Assembly (NCBI GenBank): GCA_038329865.1 | Contig: JBBQNK010000022.1 | Coordinates: forward strand, 1-64,000 | Reading direction: 5' to 3' | Source: JANMES01 sp038329865 | GTDB lineage: Bacteria > Planctomycetota > Phycisphaerae > Tepidisphaerales > Tepidisphaeraceae | DNA: 64,000 nucleotides | In this document: piece by piece, positions 7,133-15,268 of the stretch | Layout: the number at the start of each line of letters is the position of its first letter | How positions within the stretch are numbered: position 1 is the stretch's first letter | Notes under the pieces: model-generated | What the model saw: the letters and a program-made list of their open reading frames with translations, nothing else | What the model was told of the DNA's origin: nothing | Databases searched by the model: none | Position numbers and translations under genes: made by a program

Positions 7133-9268
7133 ATGGGCCGCAAGATTCTGCTCGGCGTTTCGGTCCTTCTGTTTTTGTTGATCGTCGGCGGCATTGCGGG
7201 GGTGCGATACTTCCGTGCTGGCGGCGTTGATGTTCATTCTGCGAACAAATCTGCGGATACGTTCATCGGCCATCGCGCGGATACCGGCCGCGGCTCGATC
7301 GTTTACACCAGCGACTTCACCAAAACCGCCGGCGACGCGTGGACACAGAACACGGTCGATCAAACGCCCAACGAACAGACGTTCCTGGGGCCGTTCGACA
7401 ACGAGACGATCGGGTTGAAGGTTACATCACTGCCGCCGCACGAGCGGGTGCGCGTGTCGTTCGATCTGTTCATCATCGATACCTGGGACGGCAGCGCGCG
7501 GATCGGCCCAGGTATGAAGCCCTGCGGGCCGGACTTTGTGGAGATCGATCTCGCTGGCGGGCCGAACTTGTTGCGGGCGACGTTCAGCGCGTTGCCGAGC
7601 GATCCCGGTTTCGCGCTCGAAGCGCAATTGCAGAGTTATCCTTCGCCGATCCCGTCGAAATCAAACCCGATGGGCACGGGAGCGGCGGGCGTGTGCAAGC
7701 TCGGCTACGTCTTTTCGTTTCATCCGCGGAATCATGAGCCGGTTTCATTCCCGATGGACGGCACGTATTCGATGTCCTACACGCTGCAGCACTCCGCCGA
7801 CTCGATCCGCATCAACTTCGCCGGCAGCGGACTGCAGGGCGTGGCTGATGAATCGTGGGGCCTTTCGAACGTGAAGGTGGAAGTGCTGGGTGCAGACGAT
7901 CAGCCGACGCCGAGCGATACCGAGTTGCAAAAGCTGCTCGATCAAGTCGCCGGCGAAGACGCGGTGGCGGCACAGGCTGCCTATTGGAAGGTGATCGGTT
8001 ATGGCGACGTGACCGTGCATTATCTCGATAAGACGGCCGGCGGTTTCGGCGTTGATCAGGCCGGCGCGGAGGCGGCGCTGTCGCAGTTGGCGAAGGACCA
8101 TGCTGACAAGCCCGCGCTGAACAAGCTGATTTCCGCCGGCCCGACGGTCGAACCGGTGCTGCGGGCGTGCGTGGCCCGCGATCCGTCGCTCGATACGGCG
8201 ATGAAGATCGCGCTGCGCGAAATCGAACTGCAGCCGATTGAATCCCCGATCGCCCGGCGCGCGGCGGCGGCTTCGCGAATCCTTGGCGTGATCAATACGC
8301 CGCTGTCGATGAGCGTTCAATCGCGCCTGACGGCCGCGCCTCGTCCGCCAGTGGTGGAAGGCACGGCGGAGTACGCGGCGGAGTGGCGGGAGAAATTTGT
8401 TGAGAAGTACCAGGTCGGGGCAGGCCAAAATCTGAAGTACATCCCTCCACCGCTTCCTCCCGAGCGGGCGCAGTTTGTGGAGGCGCAGTTCAAACGGGCC
8501 GTAGTACGCATGCACCTTACGAATGAGCACCTGTCCACCGCGGGACGCTCGGAAATGCCGATGATCATTTTTACGAGAAATGCAATCAACGTTGACGATG
8601 ACGTGAACTTTCTTCGCCCGGACCAGAGCGATAAAAAAGTTCATACAAATTTCTCGCGGTGCATTTCATTCCTTGGCGCACAGGGCGATTCGAACGGCAA
8701 CACACTACCGGTCATCATTGGTCCGGAGTTTGAAAATATTGATCTGCCCGGCGACTGGGTCGTCAAATTTTATCCGAACCAATTACAGAAGCTTGGGGAG
8801 ATCTCCCGAATCGTCGCCGAGCAGACCGGCCGGCACATCAGGTTCGAGGAGCGCACAACCGACGAGATGGCCCTAATCGTTCATGGAACGTTTGCCTTTC
8901 ATCCGCTACCCGAAGCACCGACCGGCGAACAGGTTGTTCACGTCATTGCGGACAAACTGGCAGCCGACCCTTCCAAGAACAAGCCTCACCCGATGAAGTT
9001 GGCGGAATTGCTCAAAAACATGCATGTCAACGCAGGCATGCGGGTATTCGACGAATCGGACGCCAAGGACACGGTGATTCAAGTCGTCGGGCATTCTTCG
9101 TCCTTCCGTCGCGACCCAGTCACGAGGCAGTTTCCGCCCGAGACGTTTGAAAAAGTGTTGGAGAACATGACGGCGCAAACGTCACTGACTTTCACGCGCG
9201 AGCTCCGTCCGATCAAGAAACTCTATGCGGTCGAAGAAGGTACCACGACGCTTCCGGTGGAGAAATAG
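7133..9268 (+). CDS. Membrane-anchored protein of unknown function
   Basis: 711 residues from ATG 7133, chosen because AAAGGGGTG lies just before it and the hydrophobic segment ILLGVSVLLFLLIVGGIAGV then falls at residues 4-23. The frame is open 30 bases further upstream. After the anchor, residues 45-250 are rich in beta strand (SFDLFIIDTWDG, WGLSNVKVEVLG) and look like a jelly-roll, sugar- or calcium-binding type domain common in planctomycete surface proteins. Residues 260-700 are mixed helix and strand with no recognised motif. Presumably faces the periplasm. Alone on its strand. Confidence 0.75.
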   Translation: MGRKILLGVSVLLFLLIVGGIAGVRYFRAGGVDVHSANKSADTFIGHRADTGRGSIVYTSDFTKTAGDAWTQNTVDQTPNEQTFLGPFDNETIGLKVTSLPPHERVRVSFDLFIIDTWDGSARIGPGMKPCGPDFVEIDLAGGPNLLRATFSALPSDPGFALEAQLQSYPSPIPSKSNPMGTGAAGVCKLGYVFSFHPRNHEPVSFPMDGTYSMSYTLQHSADSIRINFAGSGLQGVADESWGLSNVKVEVLGADDQPTPSDTELQKLLDQVAGEDAVAAQAAYWKVIGYGDVTVHYLDKTAGGFGVDQAGAEAALSQLAKDHADKPALNKLISAGPTVEPVLRACVARDPSLDTAMKIALREIELQPIESPIARRAAAASRILGVINTPLSMSVQSRLTAAPRPPVVEGTAEYAAEWREKFVEKYQVGAGQNLKYIPPPLPPERAQFVEAQFKRAVVRMHLTNEHLSTAGRSEMPMIIFTRNAINVDDDVNFLRPDQSDKKVHTNFSRCISFLGAQGDSNGNTLPVIIGPEFENIDLPGDWVVKFYPNQLQKLGEISRIVAEQTGRHIRFEERTTDEMALIVHGTFAFHPLPEAPTGEQVVHVIADKLAADPSKNKPHPMKLAELLKNMHVNAGMRVFDESDAKDTVIQVVGHSSSFRRDPVTRQFPPETFEKVLENMTAQTSLTFTRELRPIKKLYAVEEGTTTLPVEK

Positions 9269-9295
9269 GGGAAATTGGATTTGATACATCTGTCG

Positions 9296-9796
9296 TCAAC
9301 CCGTCGTCGACAGGTTTTCACGGATCGCCGTGATCACCGCTTGGCCGGCGAAGAACATCGGGAACAGCGGCGAGGTTTTTTTTGCCAAGAGCACATCGGG
9401 CGCCTCGGCGGTCCATACGCCTGTGGACGTGAGGAGATAAAATCGAGTCGTCTTGGGTTGCGGGACGGGGTAGTTCACGGCCGGGTGAAGGGAAGGCGTG
9501 CAGGCTTCTGCGGTGTCGATGAAGGTACCGGCTGCCTCCACCACCGGCGCGTGCCCGCCGGCCCCGGTGATTCCGCCGCCGCTGCTGATGTAGAGGCTTG
9601 TCGTGCCGTCGGAGAGGGCGACGAGCGTGGAGATGGCGCTGGGGTGGCCCGTTTCCATCAGCGCGCCGATCGTACCGTAGTTGCCCGACTCCAATCGCTG
9701 CGACGGCAGGTGCAGGATTAGATCCCGCAGGTTGCGGTAAATGTCGCTCAACGCGTAGTACGGCGAGTAGGGTGTGACAGGCGGAGGCGAATTCAT
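9296..9796 (-). CDS. Conserved-looking protein of unknown function
   Basis: 166 residues. ATG 9796 (MNSPPPVTPYSPYYAL) is preferred over an upstream TTG. The middle part, SAISTLVALSDGTTSLYISS followed by GGGITGAGG, suggests a compact alpha/beta fold with a glycine-rich turn, and the C-terminal segment TTRFYLLTSTGVWTAEAPD adds strands. No signal peptide, membrane helix or catalytic motif can be seen. It is convergent with the large gene ending at 9268 and codirectional with the NTF2-like gene 69 bp upstream, so the two may be cotranscribed. Confidence 0.6.
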   Translation of the reverse strand: MNSPPPVTPYSPYYALSDIYRNLRDLILHLPSQRLESGNYGTIGALMETGHPSAISTLVALSDGTTSLYISSGGGITGAGGHAPVVEAAGTFIDTAEACTPSLHPAVNYPVPQPKTTRFYLLTSTGVWTAEAPDVLLAKKTSPLFPMFFAGQAVITAIRENLSTTG

Positions 9797-9865
9797 GAAT
9801 CGGCCCAAAACTAAAAACGTTTTAGAGTTCCATCATGAAGCAACGCGGTGGCGGGGACTTTACCG

Positions 9866-10261
9866 TTACTTGCCCGGCGAGGAAAGCATATTTGCTTCGC
9901 GCGCCATCAGCCATCGGCCATTAATCTTCTTCAGGATCGAGAGCGTGTGCCCGGAGCGTGCTATCGTGGCACCGCCGGGCGGGCGAATCGTGACGGCCAG
10001 TTTCGTCCAAAGGTGCGCCCAGTCGCCGAGCACCTGGATTTCCTGAATCTTGCTCATGAAGTCCATTTCCGGGCGACCCTGCGCGGGCGAAGCGTTCATC
10101 ACTGCTGCAAACGCCGCCTTGCCGATCATCGGCGCCCGGCCGGTGACGAGAAAAACGACGTCGTCGGACATGAGACTTAAAACAGCTTCGGTATCTCCGG
10201 ATTTGGTGGCGGCGATCCATCGAGTGACGAGTTGGCGAATTTGCTGTTCGTCGGACAACAT
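9866..10261 (-). CDS. NTF2-like / SnoaL-type protein (YybH-SgcJ group)
   Basis: 131 residues with the NTF2-like cone fold. The opening helix MLSDEQQIRQLVTRWIAATK is followed by GDTEAVLSLMSDDVVFLVTGRAPM, the family's hallmark. ATIARSGHTLSILKKINGRW gives the last strands, and the end WLMAREANML is typical. Members bind small hydrophobic ligands or act as isomerases or accessory oxygenase subunits; nothing specifies the ligand here. It is the last chromosomal gene before the island whose left edge is at 10291. Confidence 0.85.
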   Translation of the reverse strand: MLSDEQQIRQLVTRWIAATKSGDTEAVLSLMSDDVVFLVTGRAPMIGKAAFAAVMNASPAQGRPEMDFMSKIQEIQVLGDWAHLWTKLAVTIRPPGGATIARSGHTLSILKKINGRWLMAREANMLSSPGK

Positions 10262-10290
10262 TCATCCCCTGCGATCAGGAACGAGAAAAA

Positions 10291-10347
10291 CGGAGGAGCT
10301 GGGATTCGAACCCAGGAGACCCCTTCCGGGGCCTATCAGTTTTCAAG
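10291..10347 (-). repeat. Left attachment site: 3' part of tRNA-Ser
   Basis: 57 bp that match 15633-15689 (the 3' part of the intact tRNA-Ser) except at two positions. The match covers the acceptor 3' strand, T arm, variable arm and anticodon arm 3' half, and stops in the anticodon loop. The two differences are compensatory: the T stem reads CTGGG/CCCAG here and CAGGG/CCCTG in the intact gene. No 5' half is present, so it is not a working tRNA. Best explained as the attL of an integrated element. Confidence 0.9.
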
Positions 10348-10465
10348 GATGCGGGACGCCTCTCTACGGGTACGAAAACGCGGTTTTGAAAACGCTTTGT
10401 TGTGTCACGCGGGGCGTCATCGTAGTGTCGTCGCTGTGTCATCGCACCCGGTATTTTCTGCAAAA

Positions 10466-10900
10466 TTATCCTGTTCCAGCCATCCATGCAAGATATTGGT
10501 TCACATAAGGCATGAGCAAGTTTCGATCATCAATCGAGAGATTGACATCTTCAAAAATCCACTTGCCGCCAATCCATATCCGCTTAAGTTTTCTATTCAA
10601 ATCGATAAGATTGCGATCTCGATCCAGCAAACCCCATTGCAATCCATCTGTCACGACCAAAATTGATTCGCCCGGAAATGGCTCAATCTCATTTATCGAC
10701 GTCACGAATATCATGACTAACGGAAGCACACCTGGAGTCTGAGGATCGACATTCTTAATTCCATTGAAGGCCATGAGCATTATCGAGTCATGGTCCCAGG
10801 TGTCCACTGGTTCATCTAAGCGAAAGTAAAGGTTATTGATGTCGAGCAGTTGGTTCGGACCGTCACAGAATTTTTTGAGGTAAAGTGGTTCAATTTTCAT
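10466..10900 (-). CDS. Island protein of unknown function
   Basis: 144 residues from ATG 10900, which has AGAAGGAAC upstream; the frame opens ten codons earlier but without a better start. The protein is acidic and Leu/Ile/Asn-rich (YLKKFCDGPNQLL, FPGESILVVTDGLQWGLLD), with no signal peptide and no recognised domain. The low GC content contrasts with the chromosome. The length, acidity and WGLLDRD segment loosely resemble polymorphic-toxin immunity proteins, but this is only an impression. Confidence 0.6.
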   Translation of the reverse strand: MKIEPLYLKKFCDGPNQLLDINNLYFRLDEPVDTWDHDSIMLMAFNGIKNVDPQTPGVLPLVMIFVTSINEIEPFPGESILVVTDGLQWGLLDRDRNLIDLNRKLKRIWIGGKWIFEDVNLSIDDRNLLMPYVNQYLAWMAGTG

Positions 10901-11105
10901 TAGTGTTCCTTCTCGACCCACTTTTAACACTTAAAACTTAGTGTGTTGCCCTATGGGGCGGGATACTGGCGGTCTTGGAGACGGAACCGGCCACGGGGTT
11001 AGCCGTGGCAGGTGTGCCAGTTTACATAGCGGGGGGGCGAGACGTAAACCGGCACATCTGCACCCTCATTGGGGATGCTCTACGCCGGATGAAGAGCAAG
11101 GCTGC
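10901..11105. other. Structured intergenic region in the island
   Basis: No gene is seen. Two hairpins are clear: CCACGG/CCGTGG at 10991-11008, and a 13-bp stem with one mismatch at 11013-11025 and 11044-11056. A third (GCTGCT/AGCAGC, 11101-11117) overlaps the end of the next gene. The clustering suggests a folded RNA or recombination site; integron attC was considered and not supported. Confidence 0.4.
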
Positions 11106-11471
11106 TTAGACAGCAGCTAACCCTCTCTTAAGTCGCGAGAATAGGGCGATCACTTCACGGATCGGGGTGGCATTGGTGATTGCCACCAAGGTTGGACCCT
11201 GCACCGAGCCTTCTCTGACCTCAACCTGACGGTCGATATGGTTGTAAGAGAAGGCATAGCGTGATCCGCCGATGTAAACCCACAGCACGTTCTTTGTCTC
11301 ACCGTGCTTGACCATCACCTTAATCTCAGTGTCGGGGTCTTTAAACAGCACGATCGCACCGGCGACAGCGAACACGATCTCGCCGACCTCGCCCGCGTGG
11401 TGATCTGCACGCTCAACGACACCGGCCAAATAACCCTGCAAGTCCTCAATAGTCGTAAGACGCCCAGGCAT
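11106..11471 (-). CDS. Island protein of unknown function
   Basis: 121 residues from ATG 11471 (MPGRLTTIEDLQGYL), preceded by AGGGAGA. An upstream in-frame start at 11543 would add 24 residues without a ribosome site. The sequence alternates short strands (EIVFAVAGAIVLFKD, EIKVMVKHGETKNVLWVYIG) and ends with a helix PIREVIALFSRLKRG. It looks like a small soluble alpha/beta protein, similar in style to integron-cassette or plasmid hypotheticals. No motif was recognised. The nearest genes are also unknown. Confidence 0.6.
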   Translation of the reverse strand: MPGRLTTIEDLQGYLAGVVERADHHAGEVGEIVFAVAGAIVLFKDPDTEIKVMVKHGETKNVLWVYIGGSRYAFSYNHIDRQVEVREGSVQGPTLVAITNATPIREVIALFSRLKRGLAAV

Positions 11472-11911
11472 AGTCGATCTCCCTAAAAACAGTTTGAAAA
11501 ATCCGTGGTGGTGGCAGGACGCCCCAAGGAATCGCCGACGCAATAGCTTAGGCCCAAATGTGGCCGACTTCCCCTGCAGATTGCGAAAACAATTTTATTT
11601 CGTTGTCATTTTTAACTTTTCAAAGGCGATATAAGAAGTATGAGGTTCACGGAATAGCACCTCAGTCGTCTCTCAATTCAATTCAACTGAAGAAAAGGCA
11701 TGCACTTAGATGCCTAGAAAGGAGCACCTATGGTAACAGGGCTCTGCTGGTGGTTTATCCACTGGTGGGCAATTCGAACGTGCAGGATTTAAATAATCAA
11801 CGTCGGCGGCTGGCTTTTTTGCCAGCCGTTTGCCGTTCAGGAATAGAGCATTCCTCTAATTTGCCTAGTGCTTGAGTGGCACCACCAATACGGCGTACGC
11901 TCTGGCTCGAA
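11472..11911. other. AT-rich island gap with a possible 20-residue ORF and hairpin
   Basis: No convincing long gene. A short frame at 11730-11792 (MVTGLCWWFIHWW, 20 residues, four Trp) follows a strong AAAGGAG site. Just downstream, GGCTGGC and GCCAGCC form a stem at 11808-11827 around a loop of six T. A Trp-rich peptide before a hairpin invites a leader-peptide reading, but no biosynthetic gene follows, so this stays open. Confidence 0.3.
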
Positions 11912-12379
11912 TCAAATCCTGGCGTACAGCATGGTGTCCCAAATTCCTCGTGGATCAATCTTCGTGAGCGGCTGCCAGTCGTCGGTTTTGCGCACCTTTA
12001 GTTGGCTATAAATCTCCATTCCGCAAATGCCACTTGCGTCGCCAGCCTGAAGCCCGCGAAATTCTCGGTTGAAATCTCCGAACCATCCTGCTGGCAGACC
12101 GCTTAGAACTTCAGCCCCGACCTGCGACGAATCGAGTACCGTGTCACCACGACCAATGCGAAGTTCGATCGCTCGCTCCACCCGCTTCTGGAATGGCGGA
12201 TAAAGAGCCGCGCTCGCGCGCAGTGCCCTGAGCTTTGCCCAATGTGGTTCCGATCCGATGGACGGTGTACTGACTCCCTGAATCAATTTGCCCTCCGAAT
12301 CTGCAATCAAGAAGGATGAACTTACGGGTATTTGGCCTTCATCCGACCTCGCGGTCAAGGCCCGTGACATCTGAGGCAA
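11912..12379 (-). CDS. Island protein of unknown function, divergent from the dam cassette
   Basis: 155 residues (MPQMSRALTARSDEG...). The frame continues to the limit at 12379; ATG 12370 is a possible later start. It has an N-terminal strand pair (SSSFLIADSEGKLIQG), a helix (WAKLRALRASAALYPPFQKR) and a Gly/Asp-rich C-terminal half. It faces away from the gene at 12417, so both may share a control region of about 40 bp. Restriction or defence accessory is suggested only by the neighbouring methyltransferases. Confidence 0.5.
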   Translation of the reverse strand: MPQMSRALTARSDEGQIPVSSSFLIADSEGKLIQGVSTPSIGSEPHWAKLRALRASAALYPPFQKRVERAIELRIGRGDTVLDSSQVGAEVLSGLPAGWFGDFNREFRGLQAGDASGICGMEIYSQLKVRKTDDWQPLTKIDPRGIWDTMLYARI

Positions 12380-12416
12380 TAGCTCGATAGCGGCAAGAAT
12401 GTAGGCGGGGCTTTTG

Positions 12417-13145
12417 ATGCTTTTATCGAGTATGACTTATTGGAGTTCTGTCAGTACAATTCGTCCAATGCGGAGACGAGAAGTTCGCAAAGCTGTTCAG
12501 TCTGCTGCACTTGGCGAAGTGTGGAATGTTCCGCCTTCGCCGGAGTTGAGCGTGTATGAGGTTGGGCTTCTTCTTGGAATCGGGGCGACAACGGTTTGTC
12601 AGGACGAGGAATCTGGACTGCGTAAGCTGCGTCAGATATTGGGGCGGTTCGGTGTGTCGAAAGTTGGCGAGTTGCAATACGTCCATCCAGCCGTTTTCAA
12701 AGCCGTAATAGAGGCCGAACTTCATTCGAAAGGCGCAAACGAAGAGCACCCATATGTTGGACGAGGTTGGCTCCCTGTAGAACGAGTCATTTCGCTTTCT
12801 GGCTCCCAAGTATCTGTTCGGGATGTTGTGTTGGCACACCAGTTTCTCAAACAAAGAAACTGGTCGGCCTTTTGTCCCCCGGTTCTGCGGCGTGGTTCAC
12901 GTGGGCTCGTTGAGTTTGGCACCGTTGGACGGGTCGTCGAATATCGCGGAAAAATGCTAGTAAACTGCCTAAGTATCGGTGCCAACGGAACAATGAAAGA
13001 TTCTTCAATCGTTGTACTCGTTGAGAGCGAATCCGGATCGGACGACATGGGGCCATTTGAAATTCCAGTCATCGTAGCCGCGTTTGTTACCGCGTCGCCG
13101 ATATCTACGGAATCAGGCAACTTTTCGAGAAGAAAGCGAGTCTGA
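12417..13145 (+). CDS. Protein of unknown function coupled to the adenine methyltransferase
   Basis: About 242 residues; starts at 12417, 12432 or 12468 are all possible, and MRRREVRKAV at 12468 would give 225 residues. The N-terminal part (SPELSVYEVGLLLGIGATTVCQDEESGLRKLRQIL) is helical and could be a helix-turn-helix. The C-terminal part has strands (GRVVEYRGKMLVNCLSIG, SSIVVLVESESG). The stop codon directly abuts the ATG of the D12 methyltransferase (TGAATG, no gap), so the two are translated together. A role in recognition, restriction or regulation of the modification system is plausible but not shown. Confidence 0.6.
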   Translation: MLLSSMTYWSSVSTIRPMRRREVRKAVQSAALGEVWNVPPSPELSVYEVGLLLGIGATTVCQDEESGLRKLRQILGRFGVSKVGELQYVHPAVFKAVIEAELHSKGANEEHPYVGRGWLPVERVISLSGSQVSVRDVVLAHQFLKQRNWSAFCPPVLRRGSRGLVEFGTVGRVVEYRGKMLVNCLSIGANGTMKDSSIVVLVESESGSDDMGPFEIPVIVAAFVTASPISTESGNFSRRKRV

Positions 13146-14051
13146 ATGCCCACAAAGGGTCTTAGGTCACCGGTGAAGTGGCATGGTGGGAAATACTACC
13201 TTTGCGAAAGGATAATTTCGCATTTTCCGCTGCACCAGACTTATGTTGAACCATTCGGTGGTGGAGCATCGGTTCTTCTAAACAAGCAGCCTTCGCCCGT
13301 TGAGATTTACAATGATCTGGACGAAGCAATCACCCGGTTATTCCGCGTCCTTCGTGATCATGGGGAAGCCCTTCGGCAGAAATTAATCTTAACACCATAT
13401 AGCGAAGTCGAATTTGAAGCTGCAGCATTACAGCACGAAGATGAAGTGGAACAGGCTCGGAGAGACTTCGTTCGGTGGCGGCAATCACTAGGTGGGCGCG
13501 GTGATGCTTTTAGTTTTACTCGGCATAGAGCCCGTCGTGAGATGGCGGATGTCGTTTCAGGTTTTTTATCGACTATCGATGATCAAATGCCTTTGGTGAT
13601 TGAGCGGTTGCGACAAGTACAGATTCTCCGAAGGCCCGCTATTGAAGTGATCCGTGGATGGGACGACCCAGAAGCACTTTTCTATTGCGATCCACCATAT
13701 CTGCATGAGACGCGGAATCGCCGGACGACTGACGTTTACGGCGTGGAGATGAATGAAGAGGAACACCGAGAGCTTGCGACGACATTGCGTCAGTGCAAGG
13801 GAAAGGTGGTTCTAAGCGGGTACCCGTCCCCGCTGTACGACGAGCTTTATGGCGACTGGCGGCGGATAGAATTCGATGTTGCAAACCACGCGTCCTCAGA
13901 AGGCAAGAAGAACCGGATGCAGGAAGTGCTCTGGTTTAACTGGGGACTTGTGGACGATAGTAGTCGTCTAAAGGGACATCAATTCGAGACCTTGTACCCG
14001 TGTGTCCAAACTGCCATCGAGCGGTCCATGTCCACTATAGGACATGGTTGA
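13146..14051 (+). CDS. D12-class adenine-specific DNA methyltransferase (Dam-like)
   Basis: 301 residues. The N-terminus SPVKWHGGKYYLCERI is motif X, VEPFGGGASVLLNK near residue 36 is the AdoMet-binding motif I, and FYCDPPYL near residue 180 is catalytic motif IV (DPPY) for N6-adenine methylation. The C-terminal KVVLSGYPSPLYDELY is the usual late motif. It methylates DNA at a site that cannot be predicted from sequence alone. It follows the unknown gene at 12417 without a gap and is followed by a truncated cytosine methyltransferase, forming an island modification cassette. Confidence 0.93.
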   Translation: MPTKGLRSPVKWHGGKYYLCERIISHFPLHQTYVEPFGGGASVLLNKQPSPVEIYNDLDEAITRLFRVLRDHGEALRQKLILTPYSEVEFEAAALQHEDEVEQARRDFVRWRQSLGGRGDAFSFTRHRARREMADVVSGFLSTIDDQMPLVIERLRQVQILRRPAIEVIRGWDDPEALFYCDPPYLHETRNRRTTDVYGVEMNEEEHRELATTLRQCKGKVVLSGYPSPLYDELYGDWRRIEFDVANHASSEGKKNRMQEVLWFNWGLVDDSSRLKGHQFETLYPCVQTAIERSMSTIGHG

Positions 14052-14140
14052 AAGAGAAGAATCAAAACGATTTCGTAAGTCCTAAACAGGCTCGCGAAGT
14101 GTACGAAGAAGCTAAGAGTCAAATCGTGTTAGGAGCATGA
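14048..14140 (+). CDS. Possible 30-residue linker ORF between the methyltransferases
   Basis: A TTG start overlapping the dam-like stop opens a frame of 31 codons (LKEKNQNDFVSPKQAREVYEEAK...), whose TGA overlaps the next ATG (ATGA). The charged helical sequence and double overlap fit a tiny coupled gene, or the leftover C-terminus of the methyltransferase in a shifted frame. Evidence is thin. Confidence 0.25.
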   Translation: MKEKNQNDFVSPKQAREVYEEAKSQIVLGA

Positions 14141-14682
14141 ACTTGCGTATTAATCTGGTTCGTCAACTCGCACTCCTGAAGCGAAGCGTCAAGGAAGACA
14201 TTGACCTTGACGACGCATTACATGACATCGGTTGCAGGTACGAAGATCTCAGGTACAGGCACAATCGAACGCCTGCGGCGTCGTCCGCAGATTATCTGAC
14301 GACCGATGAACTGCGAGCAGACAACATTGACGTTCCGGCGGTGAGTTTTTTCTCAGGAGCTGGTGGTCTGGATTTGGGGTTCGAAGCTGCAGGATTTCAG
14401 CACCTAGCATCGTTCGAATATAGCGATATTTTCTGCGGAACAATCCGCGCGAATCGACCAAAATGGAATGTCTTCAATGAGGATTTGTCCAAACGCGAGC
14501 GGATCGTCAGCATCCTTCGAGATCGGGTAGGTCTCCGTGCCCCGTTTGACGGCGTATTTCATGGGGGGCCACCTTGCCAGTCATTCAGCATCGCCGCGAA
14601 TCAGCGATTCTCGAAAGAGGGCGGGAATTTCAAGCGAGTTGGCTTCGCACACGATCGGTATGGAACACTTCTGTTCGACTAG
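14137..14682 (+). pseudogene. Truncated C5-cytosine DNA methyltransferase
   Basis: 181 residues of what should be 350 or more. After a 65-residue N-terminal helical extension come AdoMet motif I (VSFFSGAGGLDLGFEAAGF, about 68-86) and catalytic motif IV (GGPPCQSFS, about 148) with the PCQ nucleophile cysteine. The frame breaks right after the KYGTLLFD-type segment at 14682, before motifs VI-X and the target-recognition domain. The sequence beyond is unrelated, so a deletion or rearrangement joined foreign DNA here. It cannot be an active methyltransferase. Confidence 0.88.
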
Positions 14683-14883
14683 GGGTGCTGGGGCGGCTAG
14701 GTTGTAGCGGGCGACTGCTCGGTTATGGTTGGCGTTTTGTTGTTCTTGGCGTTTTCGGGAGGACTCGAACTCATCTTGTGCGACTTTGAGGAGGTGGTCG
14801 CGGTTTTGTTTGCGGTACTTCTCTTCGATTTCCGGTGGTAGCACGAGCGTTTGGGCGGCGTGTCTTAAATCATTGCGAACCAT
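14581..14883 (-). CDS. Small chimeric ORF, N-terminal part possibly a real island gene
   Basis: 100 residues. The first two thirds (MVRNDLRHAAQTLVLPP, then a charged helix with KYRKQNRDHLLKVAQDEFES) look protein-like. The last 34 residues are only the antisense of the truncated cytosine methyltransferase. The original stop must have been lost at the junction near 14682. Function unknown; it may follow the short ORF at 14929-15027 in an operon. Confidence 0.35.
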   Translation of the reverse strand: MVRNDLRHAAQTLVLPPEIEEKYRKQNRDHLLKVAQDEFESSRKRQEQQNANHNRAVARYNLAAPAPLVEQKCSIPIVCEANSLEIPALFRESLIRGDAE

Positions 14884-14928
14884 AACTTATCTACCACCGG
14901 AAATGGCCTCTAGTAAATTATTCACGGT

Positions 14929-15027
14929 CTAGGTGCTACGGTCTAGGTGCCTTCTGATTTCATCACAGATCAACTGCTGATCTGCTTTGGTCAAGATGAA
15001 AGTCGGCGGGATGTTCGTTGTAGTCAT
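14929..15027 (-). CDS. Possible 32-residue ORF in the island
   Basis: A short frame (MTTTNIPPTFILTKADQQLI...) overlapping the end of the integrase-like gene in another frame. The helical sequence ADQQLICDEIRRHL looks like protein, not noise. It stops in the first of two tandem 14-bp copies (14924-14937 and 14938-14951), so it may have been shortened by that duplication. No clear ribosome site. Confidence 0.25.
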   Translation of the reverse strand: MTTTNIPPTFILTKADQQLICDEIRRHLDRST

Positions 15028-15268
15028 CAAATGGTAATGTGTGTTCGGATCCTTCCGCTTGTATTTGAGTTGGTGGAAGTATCATCCCGGCTTTTTTGCG
15101 GTAATAGCGGGCTAAGACTTCTTCATGCGAGGCATTCTTGCCCGCGATAACGGTGACTTTGCCATTTATCCTCGCACACCATCCACGCTTATGGACCGAG
15201 AGTCCGGACGGAAATGAGCGAGGCTTCTTCGTCCAACTCCCGGTAACTGCCTGCTGCTTTGCTGCCAT
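14963..15268 (-). pseudogene. Integrase-like N-terminal fragment
   Basis: 101 residues. The segment FPSGLSVHKRGWCARINGKV followed by VIAGKNASHEEVLARYYRK resembles the N-terminal DNA-binding part of planctomycete tyrosine recombinases, where a strand-rich stretch reads the att arm. The core-binding and catalytic domains (R...HxxR...Y) are missing downstream. Its place next to the tRNA end of the island is where an integrase should be. Alternatively it is a stand-alone small DNA-binding protein. Confidence 0.45.

Noticed and set aside
10291..10347. Second functional tRNA-Ser
   Set aside because: Only the 3' part from the anticodon loop is present; no 5' half upstream on the minus strand.
10991..11056. 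Integron attC site
   Set aside because: Hairpins are present but GTTRRRY/RYYYAAC core sites are not in place and there is no integron integrase.
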